Positions 1 through 8,440 of a DNA stretch of 64,000 nucleotides are shown here, piece after piece. The stretch's first letter is position 1; every line of letters begins with the position of its first letter. The DNA is from Deltaproteobacteria bacterium (GTDB taxonomy: Bacteria; Myxococcota_A; UBA796; SXON01). Location: contig CANLGL010000008.1 of NCBI GenBank assembly GCA_947490345.1, positions 1-64,000 of the forward strand, read 5' to 3'. The notes under the pieces are model-generated. The model was not told the DNA's origin. It made no database searches and saw only the letters and a list, made by a program, of their open reading frames with translations. The translations under genes were made by a program, and so were the position numbers.

Positions 1-2412
1 AGCCTGTCCCAGTGCTGGTGCTCCACCACCGGCAGTTACGACGTCACCAACGACGACGACTGCGACGACAGCGACGCCACCACCTTCCCAGGCGTCGCCG
101 AGGAAGACAGCACCACCGCTTGCATGACCGACGCCGACGGTGACGGCTTTGGCGACACCACCGCCCCCTCGGGTGGCACGGCCGGAACGGACTGTGACGA
201 CGCTCGCTCCGGGGTCAGCCCGGACGGCACCGAGACCTGTGGCACCTCGTACGACGACAACTGCGACAGCTCCACCAACGACGTCGGCGCGCTCGGCTGC
301 ACCACCTACTACTACGACGGCGACAACGACACCTACGGCAAGTTGTCACTCACCCAGTGCACCTGCACCACCTCGGGCAGCTACGACGTGACCAACAGCA
401 CCGATTGCGACGACAGTGACGCCGACACCTTCCCTGGCGCCGCCAGCGTCGAGTCGGCCACTTCCTGTCGCAACGACGACGACAACGACGGGTACGGCGA
501 CACCACGGTGAGCACTGGCGTCACCGCTGGCACCGACTGCGACGACACCCGCAGCGCGGTAAACACCGCCGCGACCGAGACCTGCTCCACGACATACGAC
601 GACGACTGCGACAGCTCCACCAACGACGTCGGCGCCACCGGCTGTACGACCTACTACTACGACGGCGACAACGACGGTTACGCGATCACCACGTCGTCAC
701 AGTGCACATGCACGTCCAGCGGCAGCTACGACATCACCGGCACCACCTCCGCGAACGACGACTGCGACGACACCGACGACGACATCAGCCCGGGCGATCC
801 CGAGCTGTGTACGACCACGGCTGACGATGACTGCGATGGCAGCACCAACGATGTCGGTGCGACCGGGTGCACGACCTACTACTACGACGGCGACGCCGAT
901 GGCTACGGCATCACGACGTCGTCGCAGTGCACGTGCACGGGCTCCGGCCTGTACACCGTCACCGGGGTGACCACCGCCAACGACGACTGCGATGACACCC
1001 TCTCTGGGGTGAGTCCGGGCGATTCCGAGGTGTGCACGACCAGCTACGACGACGATTGCGACGGGTCCAGCAACGAAGTCGGCGCCTCCGACTGCACCAC
1101 CTACTACTACGACGCCGACAGCGACGGATACGGCCTCCTCACCACAACCCAGTGCGCCTGCGCCACGAGCGGCTTCTACACGGTGACCGGCACCACCTCC
1201 GCCAACGACGACTGCGACGACACGCGCGCCACGGTCAGCCCAGCCGATCTGGAGGTCTGCACCACCACGTACGATGATGATTGCGACGGCTCGAGCAACG
1301 AGGTCGGCGCGTCGGACTGCACGGCCTACTATTACGACGGCGACAGCGACGGCTACGGGCTGCTGGCCACGACCCAGTGCGCGTGCGCTACCAGCGGCTA
1401 CTACACCGTCACCGGGGTCACCGCGGCCAACGACGACTGCGACGACACCCGGGCCGCAGTCAGTCCGGCCGATCTGGAGGTCTGCTCCACGACCTACGAC
1501 GACGACTGCGACGGCTCCAGCAACGAGGCCGGCGCCTCGGACTGCACCACTTACTACTACGACGGCGACAACGACACCTACGGCGATCCGAGCTTGTCCA
1601 CGTGTACCTGCACCACCAGCGGCAGCTACGACACCACCGACAACACCGACTGTAACGACGCGGTTGCGACCACCTACCCGGGGGCGGCCGACACGTTCGC
1701 CACAAACGACGGCGTGGACAACGATTGTGACGACTTCATCGATGAAACGGGCGTGGCGTACGGGGACATCGTCATCACCGAGTTCTTCGGGGGTAACAAC
1801 ACCGAGACCTACGACTGGGTGGAGATCTACAACAACTCCGGCGACACCATCTCGCTCGCCAACTGGACCATGGAGCTGTGCGCCGATTCGGCCGCTACGG
1901 TCTCGGCGCCCTACGTCGAGGCCAACTGTCCGGCGTGGGTCACGGTCACCTTCCCGAGCTCGGCCACGGTGCCCGACAACAGCTACTTTGTCGTCTGTGG
2001 CGCGTCTGCCAGCTTCACCACGACCGCGGATTGCGACGTGGTGATCACCGCCTACGACTCGCCGGCCTACACCACTTCGACGGATATCAACAACCCGGTC
2101 GGTGGGGTGATGGTCGACCTTGACGGGACGCTCATCGACTCGGTCTTCTACTGGCAGGTGTCGGGAAGCACCGACTGGCCCGCAGATGCCAGCACGGCGG
2201 TCACCGCGCAGCTCACCTCGATCCAACTCGATCTGGACACCATCAACGCGGTGAGCCCGGATCCGGCCGACGCGAATGACGACTTCGAGACGTCGTCGAG
2301 CACCCCCGACGACACCTGGTGCACGGCGGAGGACGCCGGCGTCACCAACGACTGGGCCACCCTGTACACCATCGTCGGCAGTCCGGGCGCCGACAACGTC
2401 GTCTGCCCGTAA
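1..2412 (+). CDS. MopE-repeat surface protein with C-terminal lamin-tail domain (5' end missing)
   Basis: The frame is open from the first base, so the gene starts before the window; the first in-frame ATG at 124 lies inside a repeat and is not a convincing start. About 560 residues are Asp/Cys/Thr-rich repeats of the putative metal-binding MopE type, with DGDNDGYG-like and DDCDDT segments, C-T-T-T/S-Y-D-D-D-C-D-G/S cores and regularly spaced cysteines. They are followed at roughly residues 580-800 by a lamin-tail-like beta-sandwich, recognisable from GDIVITEF and YDWVEIYN motifs. Such proteins are secreted and presumably bind Ca2+ or other metals at the surface. The next gene starts 12 bp downstream and also carries MopE repeats, followed by a cytochrome c and a multicopper oxidase, which suggests a shared surface role. 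The family call is good; the metal is unknown. Confidence 0.85.
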   Translation, partial: SLSQCWCSTTGSYDVTNDDDCDDSDATTFPGVAEEDSTTACMTDADGDGFGDTTAPSGGTAGTDCDDARSGVSPDGTETCGTSYDDNCDSSTNDVGALGCTTYYYDGDNDTYGKLSLTQCTCTTSGSYDVTNSTDCDDSDADTFPGAASVESATSCRNDDDNDGYGDTTVSTGVTAGTDCDDTRSAVNTAATETCSTTYDDDCDSSTNDVGATGCTTYYYDGDNDGYAITTSSQCTCTSSGSYDITGTTSANDDCDDTDDDISPGDPELCTTTADDDCDGSTNDVGATGCTTYYYDGDADGYGITTSSQCTCTGSGLYTVTGVTTANDDCDDTLSGVSPGDSEVCTTSYDDDCDGSSNEVGASDCTTYYYDADSDGYGLLTTTQCACATSGFYTVTGTTSANDDCDDTRATVSPADLEVCTTTYDDDCDGSSNEVGASDCTAYYYDGDSDGYGLLATTQCACATSGYYTVTGVTAANDDCDDTRAAVSPADLEVCSTTYDDDCDGSSNEAGASDCTTYYYDGDNDTYGDPSLSTCTCTTSGSYDTTDNTDCNDAVATTYPGAADTFATNDGVDNDCDDFIDETGVAYGDIVITEFFGGNNTETYDWVEIYNNSGDTISLANWTMELCADSAATVSAPYVEANCPAWVTVTFPSSATVPDNSYFVVCGASASFTTTADCDVVITAYDSPAYTTSTDINNPVGGVMVDLDGTLIDSVFYWQVSGSTDWPADASTAVTAQLTSIQLDLDTINAVSPDPADANDDFETSSSTPDDTWCTAEDAGVTNDWATLYTIVGSPGADNVVCP
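646..1545 (+). repeat. Four in-frame 225-bp tandem repeats
   Basis: The codons for the TTYYYD segment recur at 646, 871, 1096, 1321 and 1546, exactly 225 bp (75 codons) apart. This gives four complete units and the start of a fifth. Each unit encodes a Y-Y-Y-D-x-D-x-D-G-Y segment, a Q-C-x-C segment, a D-D-C-D-D-T segment and a D-D-D-C-D core. The unit before 646 is longer (about 345 bp from 301) and diverged. The constant period suggests recent unit duplication under selection for the reading frame. Confidence 0.85.
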
Positions 2413-2424
2413 TAGCTGGATCGG

Positions 2425-5043
2425 ATGCGGCTGTTTTTTCCTCTTCTGCTTGTCGGTTGCGGCTCCTCCTGGCTTGCCCAGGATCTCGATGGTGACGGTT
2501 GGACCGCGGCCGATGGCGATTGTTTCGACAACCCCGACCAGGACGCCAACGGCATCGCGGCCGCCGACATCCATCCGGGCGCCTCCAACGAGACCTGGTA
2601 CGACGGCGTCGATCAGAACTGCGATGGCGCCAACGACTACGACAAGGACGCCGACGGGCACCCCGCGGCCGAGTTCGACGGTGGCGACGATTGCTGGGAC
2701 GATCCGGACGGCGCACCCGCGGCGTTCCTCGCCCTGAGCGGCTTCTACCAACCGCTGGCCCGCGAGGTGCATCCGGGCGCCGAGGAGACCTGGTACGACG
2801 GCGTCGATGAAAACTGCGACACCGGCTCGGATTTCGACCAGGATGGTGACAGGGTCGACACGCTGTGGCACGAGCAGAGCGGCGGCGTCGTCGGAGAGGA
2901 CTGCTTCGACGCTGAGGCGGATCCATTCGAAAACCCGGCGTTGGCGGAGCCGGAGAACGTAAACCCCGATGCGGTGGAGACCTGGTACGACGGCACCGAC
3001 GCCAACTGTGACGGGGCCGACGACTACGACCAGGACGCCGACGGCTGGGTGGTCGACGAGGAGTGCGACGACCTGGACCCGGAGATCTACCCCAACGATG
3101 CCGCCGAAACCTGGTACGACGGGATCGACAGCAACTGCGATGGCCACAGCGACTTCGACCAGGACGACGACGGGTACGACTCCGCCGACTACGACGGCGA
3201 CGACTGCAACGACGACCCGGCCGCCCCCGCTTCCGGCCGGGATGGCGCGAGTGTCGACGCGGAGGACATGCACCCCAACGCAGGGGACACGCCCTACGAC
3301 GAGATCGACGCCGACTGCGCGGGCGACAGCGACTTCGACGCCGATGGCGACGGACAGGACGCGGATGACGTCGCCGGTGAGTCTGGGCTCTTCGGCACTG
3401 ATTGCGATGATGACGATGGCACGGTGTACACCGGCGCCGCTGAGCTCTGGTACGACGCAGTGGACGCGGACTGCTCGGGTGGCAGCGACTTCGACCAGGA
3501 TGGGGACGGTTTCGACTCCTCGTCGTACGGCTACGGCACCTCGGACGACTGCGACGATGCCAGCGCCGCGGTGCACCCGAGCACCGGCGCCGACCCGGTC
3601 GACGAGGACTGCTCGACCGTGGCCGACGATGACTGCACCGGCACCGACAACGACGAGGACGCGGCGGGCTGCGTCGCCCACTTCCTCGATGGGGACGCCG
3701 ATGGCTACGGCAAGCTGGCGGATTCTGGTTGTTTCTGCGAGGAGTCGGGCTCCTACACGGTGACGGGGGTCACCGCCGCCAACGATGACTGCAACGACGC
3801 CAAGTCCACGGTGAATCCGGGCATCACCGTCGAGGACTGCGACACCGCTGACGACGATGATTGCGACGGCGACACCAACGAGCTGGGCGGTGACAACTGC
3901 GAAGATTGGTACGGTGATGCCGATGCGGACGGCTACGGCGTCGGCCCCGGAGCCTGCTACTGCTCCGCCACCAGCGCCTTCTCCTCCTCGTTCGACGACG
4001 ACTGTGACGACGCTGACGACACGGTCCATCCCGGCGCGGCCGAGACATGCGACCTCGCTGACGAAGACTGTGACGGCGCCGTCGACGAAGGGGTCACCCA
4101 CTACTACACCGATACCGACGGCGACCTCTACGGGGATGACGCTACCGAGACCTGCTCCTCCGGCGGCGGGCGCGTCGCGACAGGCGGCGACTGTGATGAT
4201 GGCGATGAGCGCGTGTTCCCCACCGCGCCGGAGCTCTGCGACGAACAGCAGAACGACTGCGACGCGGCGACCTGGAGTACCACCGACGAGGATGGGACCG
4301 CGTCCTACGCGACGACCGCCGACGTCTGGACCAGCGTTACGACGGCTTGGGCGGCCGGTACCAGCTCGACGGTCGCTTCGATCTCGCTTGCGTCGACCGG
4401 CAGCTACCACGTGTGCCCAGGGACCTGGTACGTGTCACTCGTTGCGGCGGGTGGCGATGACGTGGACGTCCTCGCGCCCTACGGGGCCGCCGACACCACC
4501 CTGGACCGCGCCGGAACCCTGGGCCCGCTTCTGTCGGTGACCGACAGCTCGGTTTCGATGGAGGGCCTCACGCTGACCGGGGGTACCGGTCAGCTGGGCG
4601 GTGCCGCGCGATACGGCGGTGCCGTCCTCTCGTACGCGACCACGTCGACGGCGGTCGCCAGCGTGGTGTTGATCGACTGCGAAGTGACCGGAAACACCGC
4701 GACCTATGGCGGGGGCCTCGCCGCCTACAACTATGGAGACATCACGCTGACCAGCACCGAGGTGTACGACAACACCGCCACCAACGGCGGGGGTCTCTTC
4801 ACCCAGCGCGGCGACATCGTGGCCACCGGCGGGGGCGTCCACGACAACACTTCCACAGGCGAGGGCGGCGGCGCCTACTTCTCGACGAACCAGGGTTCGC
4901 TGACGGTGACTGGCGGGGACTGGTCCGCCAACAGCGTTGATGACGCGGCGGGTGCCAGCGGTGGATTCGGCACCGAGCCCGATGCGTCGTACGGCAGCTC
5001 GGCCGACTTCTCCTGCGCCGGGAACACCGGGTGCACGCCGTAG
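2425..5043 (+). CDS. MopE-repeat lipoprotein with C-terminal beta-helix
   Basis: A short lipoprotein signal (MRLFFPLLLVGC, lipobox LVGC) gives a clear ATG start 12 bp after the previous stop. Residues about 20-650 consist of MopE-like repeats of variable length: ETWYDGVDxNCDG cores, DFDQDGDG calcium-loop-like segments and DCDD blocks. The last 200 residues change to a Gly/Asn/Thr-rich right-handed beta-helix with GGGLxxY and VYDNTATNGGG turns, like polymorphic outer-membrane proteins. The mature protein would be lipid-anchored and exported, with a Ca2+- or metal-binding Asp-rich stalk. Its last codons overlap the start of the cytochrome gene, so the two are probably co-translated. It is related to the first gene but has the lipobox and beta-helix instead of a lamin tail. 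Confidence 0.85.
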   Translation: MRLFFPLLLVGCGSSWLAQDLDGDGWTAADGDCFDNPDQDANGIAAADIHPGASNETWYDGVDQNCDGANDYDKDADGHPAAEFDGGDDCWDDPDGAPAAFLALSGFYQPLAREVHPGAEETWYDGVDENCDTGSDFDQDGDRVDTLWHEQSGGVVGEDCFDAEADPFENPALAEPENVNPDAVETWYDGTDANCDGADDYDQDADGWVVDEECDDLDPEIYPNDAAETWYDGIDSNCDGHSDFDQDDDGYDSADYDGDDCNDDPAAPASGRDGASVDAEDMHPNAGDTPYDEIDADCAGDSDFDADGDGQDADDVAGESGLFGTDCDDDDGTVYTGAAELWYDAVDADCSGGSDFDQDGDGFDSSSYGYGTSDDCDDASAAVHPSTGADPVDEDCSTVADDDCTGTDNDEDAAGCVAHFLDGDADGYGKLADSGCFCEESGSYTVTGVTAANDDCNDAKSTVNPGITVEDCDTADDDDCDGDTNELGGDNCEDWYGDADADGYGVGPGACYCSATSAFSSSFDDDCDDADDTVHPGAAETCDLADEDCDGAVDEGVTHYYTDTDGDLYGDDATETCSSGGGRVATGGDCDDGDERVFPTAPELCDEQQNDCDAATWSTTDEDGTASYATTADVWTSVTTAWAAGTSSTVASISLASTGSYHVCPGTWYVSLVAAGGDDVDVLAPYGAADTTLDRAGTLGPLLSVTDSSVSMEGLTLTGGTGQLGGAARYGGAVLSYATTSTAVASVVLIDCEVTGNTATYGGGLAAYNYGDITLTSTEVYDNTATNGGGLFTQRGDIVATGGGVHDNTSTGEGGGAYFSTNQGSLTVTGGDWSANSVDDAAGASGGFGTEPDASYGSSADFSCAGNTGCTP

Positions 5044-7049
5044 TCTTGGTGCTGGCCCTGGCCTGCGAGACGGCGGTGCCGCCCTCGCAGGACTCCGGGG
5101 AAACGAGAGCCGCCGACACCTACCACAGCGGTCTGAGCGCCCCGGCCAATGTGCGCGTCACGGTGACCCTCGACGGGGCGCCGATCGCCGGCGCTCTGGT
5201 GGTCCAGGCCGGGACCGAGACTCGCTACGAGACCGACGTCAGCGGGGTCGCAGAGGTACCGATCGATGCAACGATCGAGGGTGATCTCTGGCTGGCCGCC
5301 AGTTTTCCGACGGCCTGGAACGCGGGTGCGATCGTGGATGGAGGCTCGTCGGTGACCATCGAACTCTCGAGCTTCGACCCGACGGACAATCCGGACTACG
5401 CGTTCGCGGACCCGGGGATTGACGCCACCGCGGACTCCAACGCCACCCAGTGCAGCCATTGTCACCTGTCGATTCATCGCGGCTGGTCGGCGAGCCCCCA
5501 TGCGGCTTCGGCGCGCAACCCGGTGGTGCAGGCGGTGTACCAGGGCTTCGATCGGAACGTCCACGATCGAGTCGCGTGCGAAGCGCGGGGCGGAACCTGG
5601 TCGTCCGCGGTCGAGCCTGGGTCCTCCGTAACGATCGAGGCGTGCCACGTCGCGAGTGCGGTGACCGGCGGTGGGGGGTGCGCCGACTGCCACGCGCCCG
5701 GTATCGGCGGCGCCGATCTGGCGGGGCACGACCTGCTGGAAGCGACCGGGCTCGCGTACGAAAACGGTGTGCACTGCGATGTTTGCCACAAGATCGAGTC
5801 GGTCGACGTTGGCGCGGCCGCGGGCGTGGCGGGTTGGCTCAACGTCATGCGGCCGACCGACCCCTCGCCGTCGCGGCTCCTCGGGCCCTATCATCCGCTG
5901 CAATTCGGTCCCTACATCGATGTGCTCAACCCGCTGATGGGGGGTGTGCTGCGCGAGCATCTGCATGAGGCCGACTTCTGCGGCGGCTGCCATCAGCTCG
6001 ATCAGGGCGTGCTCGCCGAGGGTGCCGAGCTCGATCGGTTACGATGGCCGGAGGGCACGCTCCCCGTTCAGAGCACGTGGGCCGAGTGGACGGAAGGTCC
6101 GATGAATCCGGCTGCGCCCTGTCAGAGCTGTCACATGCCTCCGCTCCCGGCTGTGGGCAACTCCGCCGATCTCGGCAACGAGTTCGACCTGGTTCCCGGC
6201 GTCGCCACCGGCTGGTATCGGTCACCCGGTGCGGTTCGGGCCCACTCCTGGGTGGGGCCGCGCCAACCAGCCAGCGGAATGCTCGAGCTGGCGGCGTTGG
6301 TCGACGTCGAAACCGAGCTCAGCGGCGGGGAGCTGGCGGTGACCGTCACGGTCCAGAATTCAGGCCCCGGACACGCGCTGCCCACCGGCGAGCCCCTCCG
6401 TAATCTGGTCCTTCGGGTGGAGGCGGCTTGCGATGGGACACCGCTGGTCGCGACGGGCGGCGACGTGGTGCCGGTGTGGGGCGGGACGGACGGCGTGCTC
6501 ACGTTGCCCGCCGATCTGCTGGTCGTGGCCGGCGCTGCGCCAGGCGACCGACTGCGCCTGCTCCGGAACGAAGGTTGGGTGGACTACCGAGGTTTCGGTG
6601 CGTTCGGGGACGGTCGGTTCTCGGCGGCAGAGAAGGGGCTGCCGGACTACGCGCTCATCGGGGACGCCGAAGTGATGGCGGTTGATCCCGAGGGGCGCGT
6701 CACGCTCGACCATCCGGAGTGGGCGGCGGTCGCGGATACCGCCTTCTGGGTGCGGGACACCAGCGTTTCGGAGGTGGGGGCGGTGGGTGGTCTTCCGGGC
6801 TTCGGCTTTGCCCGAGTTCTCGTCGGCGACGATGGGGAGCGCATGGTGCCCCACCACTTGGCCGTGGACGTCGAGAGCGACAATCGCCTGCTGCCGACGG
6901 AGTCATTCACCACCGAGCACCTGTTCGCGTCGGACTGCGCGTCGCCCGTCGTCACCGCTACGCTGCGGTACAGGTCGGTTCCGTGGGGCCAGGCCCAGCG
7001 CTACGGGTGGGTGGTCGACGACCGGGTGATGGCGACGGTGACGCGGTGA
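5031..7049 (+). CDS. Pentahaem c-type cytochrome lipoprotein
   Basis: The GTG start at 5031 lies 13 bp inside the upstream gene and gives a compact lipoprotein signal, MHAVVLVLALAC (lipobox LALAC). Five CxxCH haem-attachment motifs are visible: CSHCH near residue 141, CADCH near 217, CDVCH near 249, CGGCH near 317 and CQSCH near 364. Extra His residues (HLSIH, SPHA, HLHE) could be distal ligands. The W-x-x-S-x-H-A pattern after the first motif resembles the cytochrome c554/multihaem electron-transfer family. Residues about 410-670 form a haem-free beta-rich domain with a PGHALPTGE motif. The product is expected on the outer face of a membrane, relaying electrons. It overlaps the multicopper oxidase gene by 4 bp (GTGA). 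The partner and direction of electron flow are unknown. Confidence 0.85.
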   Translation: MHAVVLVLALACETAVPPSQDSGETRAADTYHSGLSAPANVRVTVTLDGAPIAGALVVQAGTETRYETDVSGVAEVPIDATIEGDLWLAASFPTAWNAGAIVDGGSSVTIELSSFDPTDNPDYAFADPGIDATADSNATQCSHCHLSIHRGWSASPHAASARNPVVQAVYQGFDRNVHDRVACEARGGTWSSAVEPGSSVTIEACHVASAVTGGGGCADCHAPGIGGADLAGHDLLEATGLAYENGVHCDVCHKIESVDVGAAAGVAGWLNVMRPTDPSPSRLLGPYHPLQFGPYIDVLNPLMGGVLREHLHEADFCGGCHQLDQGVLAEGAELDRLRWPEGTLPVQSTWAEWTEGPMNPAAPCQSCHMPPLPAVGNSADLGNEFDLVPGVATGWYRSPGAVRAHSWVGPRQPASGMLELAALVDVETELSGGELAVTVTVQNSGPGHALPTGEPLRNLVLRVEAACDGTPLVATGGDVVPVWGGTDGVLTLPADLLVVAGAAPGDRLRLLRNEGWVDYRGFGAFGDGRFSAAEKGLPDYALIGDAEVMAVDPEGRVTLDHPEWAAVADTAFWVRDTSVSEVGAVGGLPGFGFARVLVGDDGERMVPHHLAVDVESDNRLLPTESFTTEHLFASDCASPVVTATLRYRSVPWGQAQRYGWVVDDRVMATVTR

Positions 7050-8407
7050 TCAGCGTGCTGCTGGGTTGCGTGGAGCTGGACGACAGCGTCGACAGCGAGT
7101 CGTTGCCGACGGACTCCGCCGCCGACATCGCCGAGCCCGGTCCGCCGGCCATGCCGTTCCCGCCCGACGCGGTGGACCTCGACGGCACTGCGGGGCACGT
7201 GCGGTTCGCGCTGTCCGCGCTACCGGCGACGCACGACGTCGGCGGCGCCAAGATCGCGGGGTACGGATACGACGGCGTGGCTCCGGGCCCGGTGCTCCGG
7301 GCCCAGGTGGGCGACGAGGTCACGGTTGAGTTCCACAACGGCCTCGACTCCCCGACGACTCTGCACTGGCACGGGATGAGCGTGCCCAACGAGATGGACG
7401 GCGTGGAGCACGTGCAGACGCCGATCCCCCCAGGGGCCGGCTTCACCTACACCTACACGGCGACGAGCTCCGGCACCTTTTGGATGCACCCTCACGTCGA
7501 CACGGACCGCCAGGTCGACCTCGGTCTGTACGCTGCTATCGTAGTGACAGAGCCTGCCGAACCCGTTGCCGATCAGGACATCGTCCTGGTTTTCGATGCC
7601 TGGGCGGAGGCCGAGTCGGGCCTGGGCGCCACCGACGATCACACGCCGCCCGACCCGCGGACCCAGGTGTGGACCGTCAACGGCGCGGTGGGCCCGATCT
7701 GGACGCTGCAGCCGGCGCAGACCGTGCGGGCCCGCCTGCTCAATGCGTCGAACACCAGCTACCTGTCGCTGAGCTGGCCGGGTGCACGGCTTTTGGCCTC
7801 CGACCAGGGACTCGCTGCGTCGTCTTCCGACGTGGAGGGGCTCGTGCTCGCGCCAGGGGATCGCGCCGAGGTGGAGGTGCTGGCAGGGGGAGGGACTGTT
7901 GAGGTGACCACCGCGATGTGGTCGCCCGCCGGCGGCGCCAGCTTCGGAGATCCCCGCAGCCTTTTCTCCGTCGTGGGCGGCGACGCCGAGCCGGGGCTGC
8001 CGCTCTCGTTCGCGTTTTCGGGGGCGGTGCCGTCGATCGATCCTGGTCGCACGGATCTGCTGTACACCCTCCAGGGCGGCGCGCCTGACGAGGACTGGCT
8101 CATCAACGGGGAGGCCTGGCCCGACGTGACCGTGGGGCACGTCGCGCTCGATGCCGACGTGATCATCGAGGTCCGCAATCTCAGCGCGACCAGCCATCCC
8201 TTCCATCTGCATGGCCACCCGTTCGAGGTGCTGTCGGTCGCGGGTGTCGCCCCCGCGGTGCGCCGCTACGAGGACACCCTCGACGTGCCGATCCGGGCGG
8301 CGGTGCGGCTTCGGCTCACGGCGGACAACCCAGGCGCCTGGCTGATTCACTGTCATCTGCTCGGACACGAGGAGGGTGGCATGATGACCGAGTTGGTGGT
8401 GGAGTAG
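7046..8407 (+). CDS. Multicopper oxidase lipoprotein
   Basis: The frame is open further upstream, but the GTG at 7046 overlaps the cytochrome stop (GTGA) and gives a minimal lipoprotein signal, MISVLLGC. The 453-residue product has all four copper-ligand motifs of multicopper oxidases: HWHG near residue 107, HPH near 148, HPFHLHGH near 384 and HCHLLGH...GM near 435. The Met after the last His cluster is the usual type 1 axial ligand. The family oxidises metals, phenols or cuprous ion and reduces O2 to water. Being lipid-anchored and translationally coupled to a multihaem cytochrome, it may exchange electrons with it (inference). No Met-rich CueO-type insert was seen. The substrate is not predictable. 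Confidence 0.88.
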   Translation: MISVLLGCVELDDSVDSESLPTDSAADIAEPGPPAMPFPPDAVDLDGTAGHVRFALSALPATHDVGGAKIAGYGYDGVAPGPVLRAQVGDEVTVEFHNGLDSPTTLHWHGMSVPNEMDGVEHVQTPIPPGAGFTYTYTATSSGTFWMHPHVDTDRQVDLGLYAAIVVTEPAEPVADQDIVLVFDAWAEAESGLGATDDHTPPDPRTQVWTVNGAVGPIWTLQPAQTVRARLLNASNTSYLSLSWPGARLLASDQGLAASSSDVEGLVLAPGDRAEVEVLAGGGTVEVTTAMWSPAGGASFGDPRSLFSVVGGDAEPGLPLSFAFSGAVPSIDPGRTDLLYTLQGGAPDEDWLINGEAWPDVTVGHVALDADVIIEVRNLSATSHPFHLHGHPFEVLSVAGVAPAVRRYEDTLDVPIRAAVRLRLTADNPGAWLIHCHLLGHEEGGMMTELVVE

Positions 8408-8440
8408 GCGGAGTCGTCCCAAGCGTGGCATGCTGGCGCT

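Noticed and set aside
697-4410. Very long open frame on the minus strand opposite the MopE repeats
   Set aside because: It is caused by the GAC/GCC/ACC codon use of the repeats; the translation is an irregular Val/Gly/Arg/Ala string with no signal or domain, and the plus strand encodes clear proteins.
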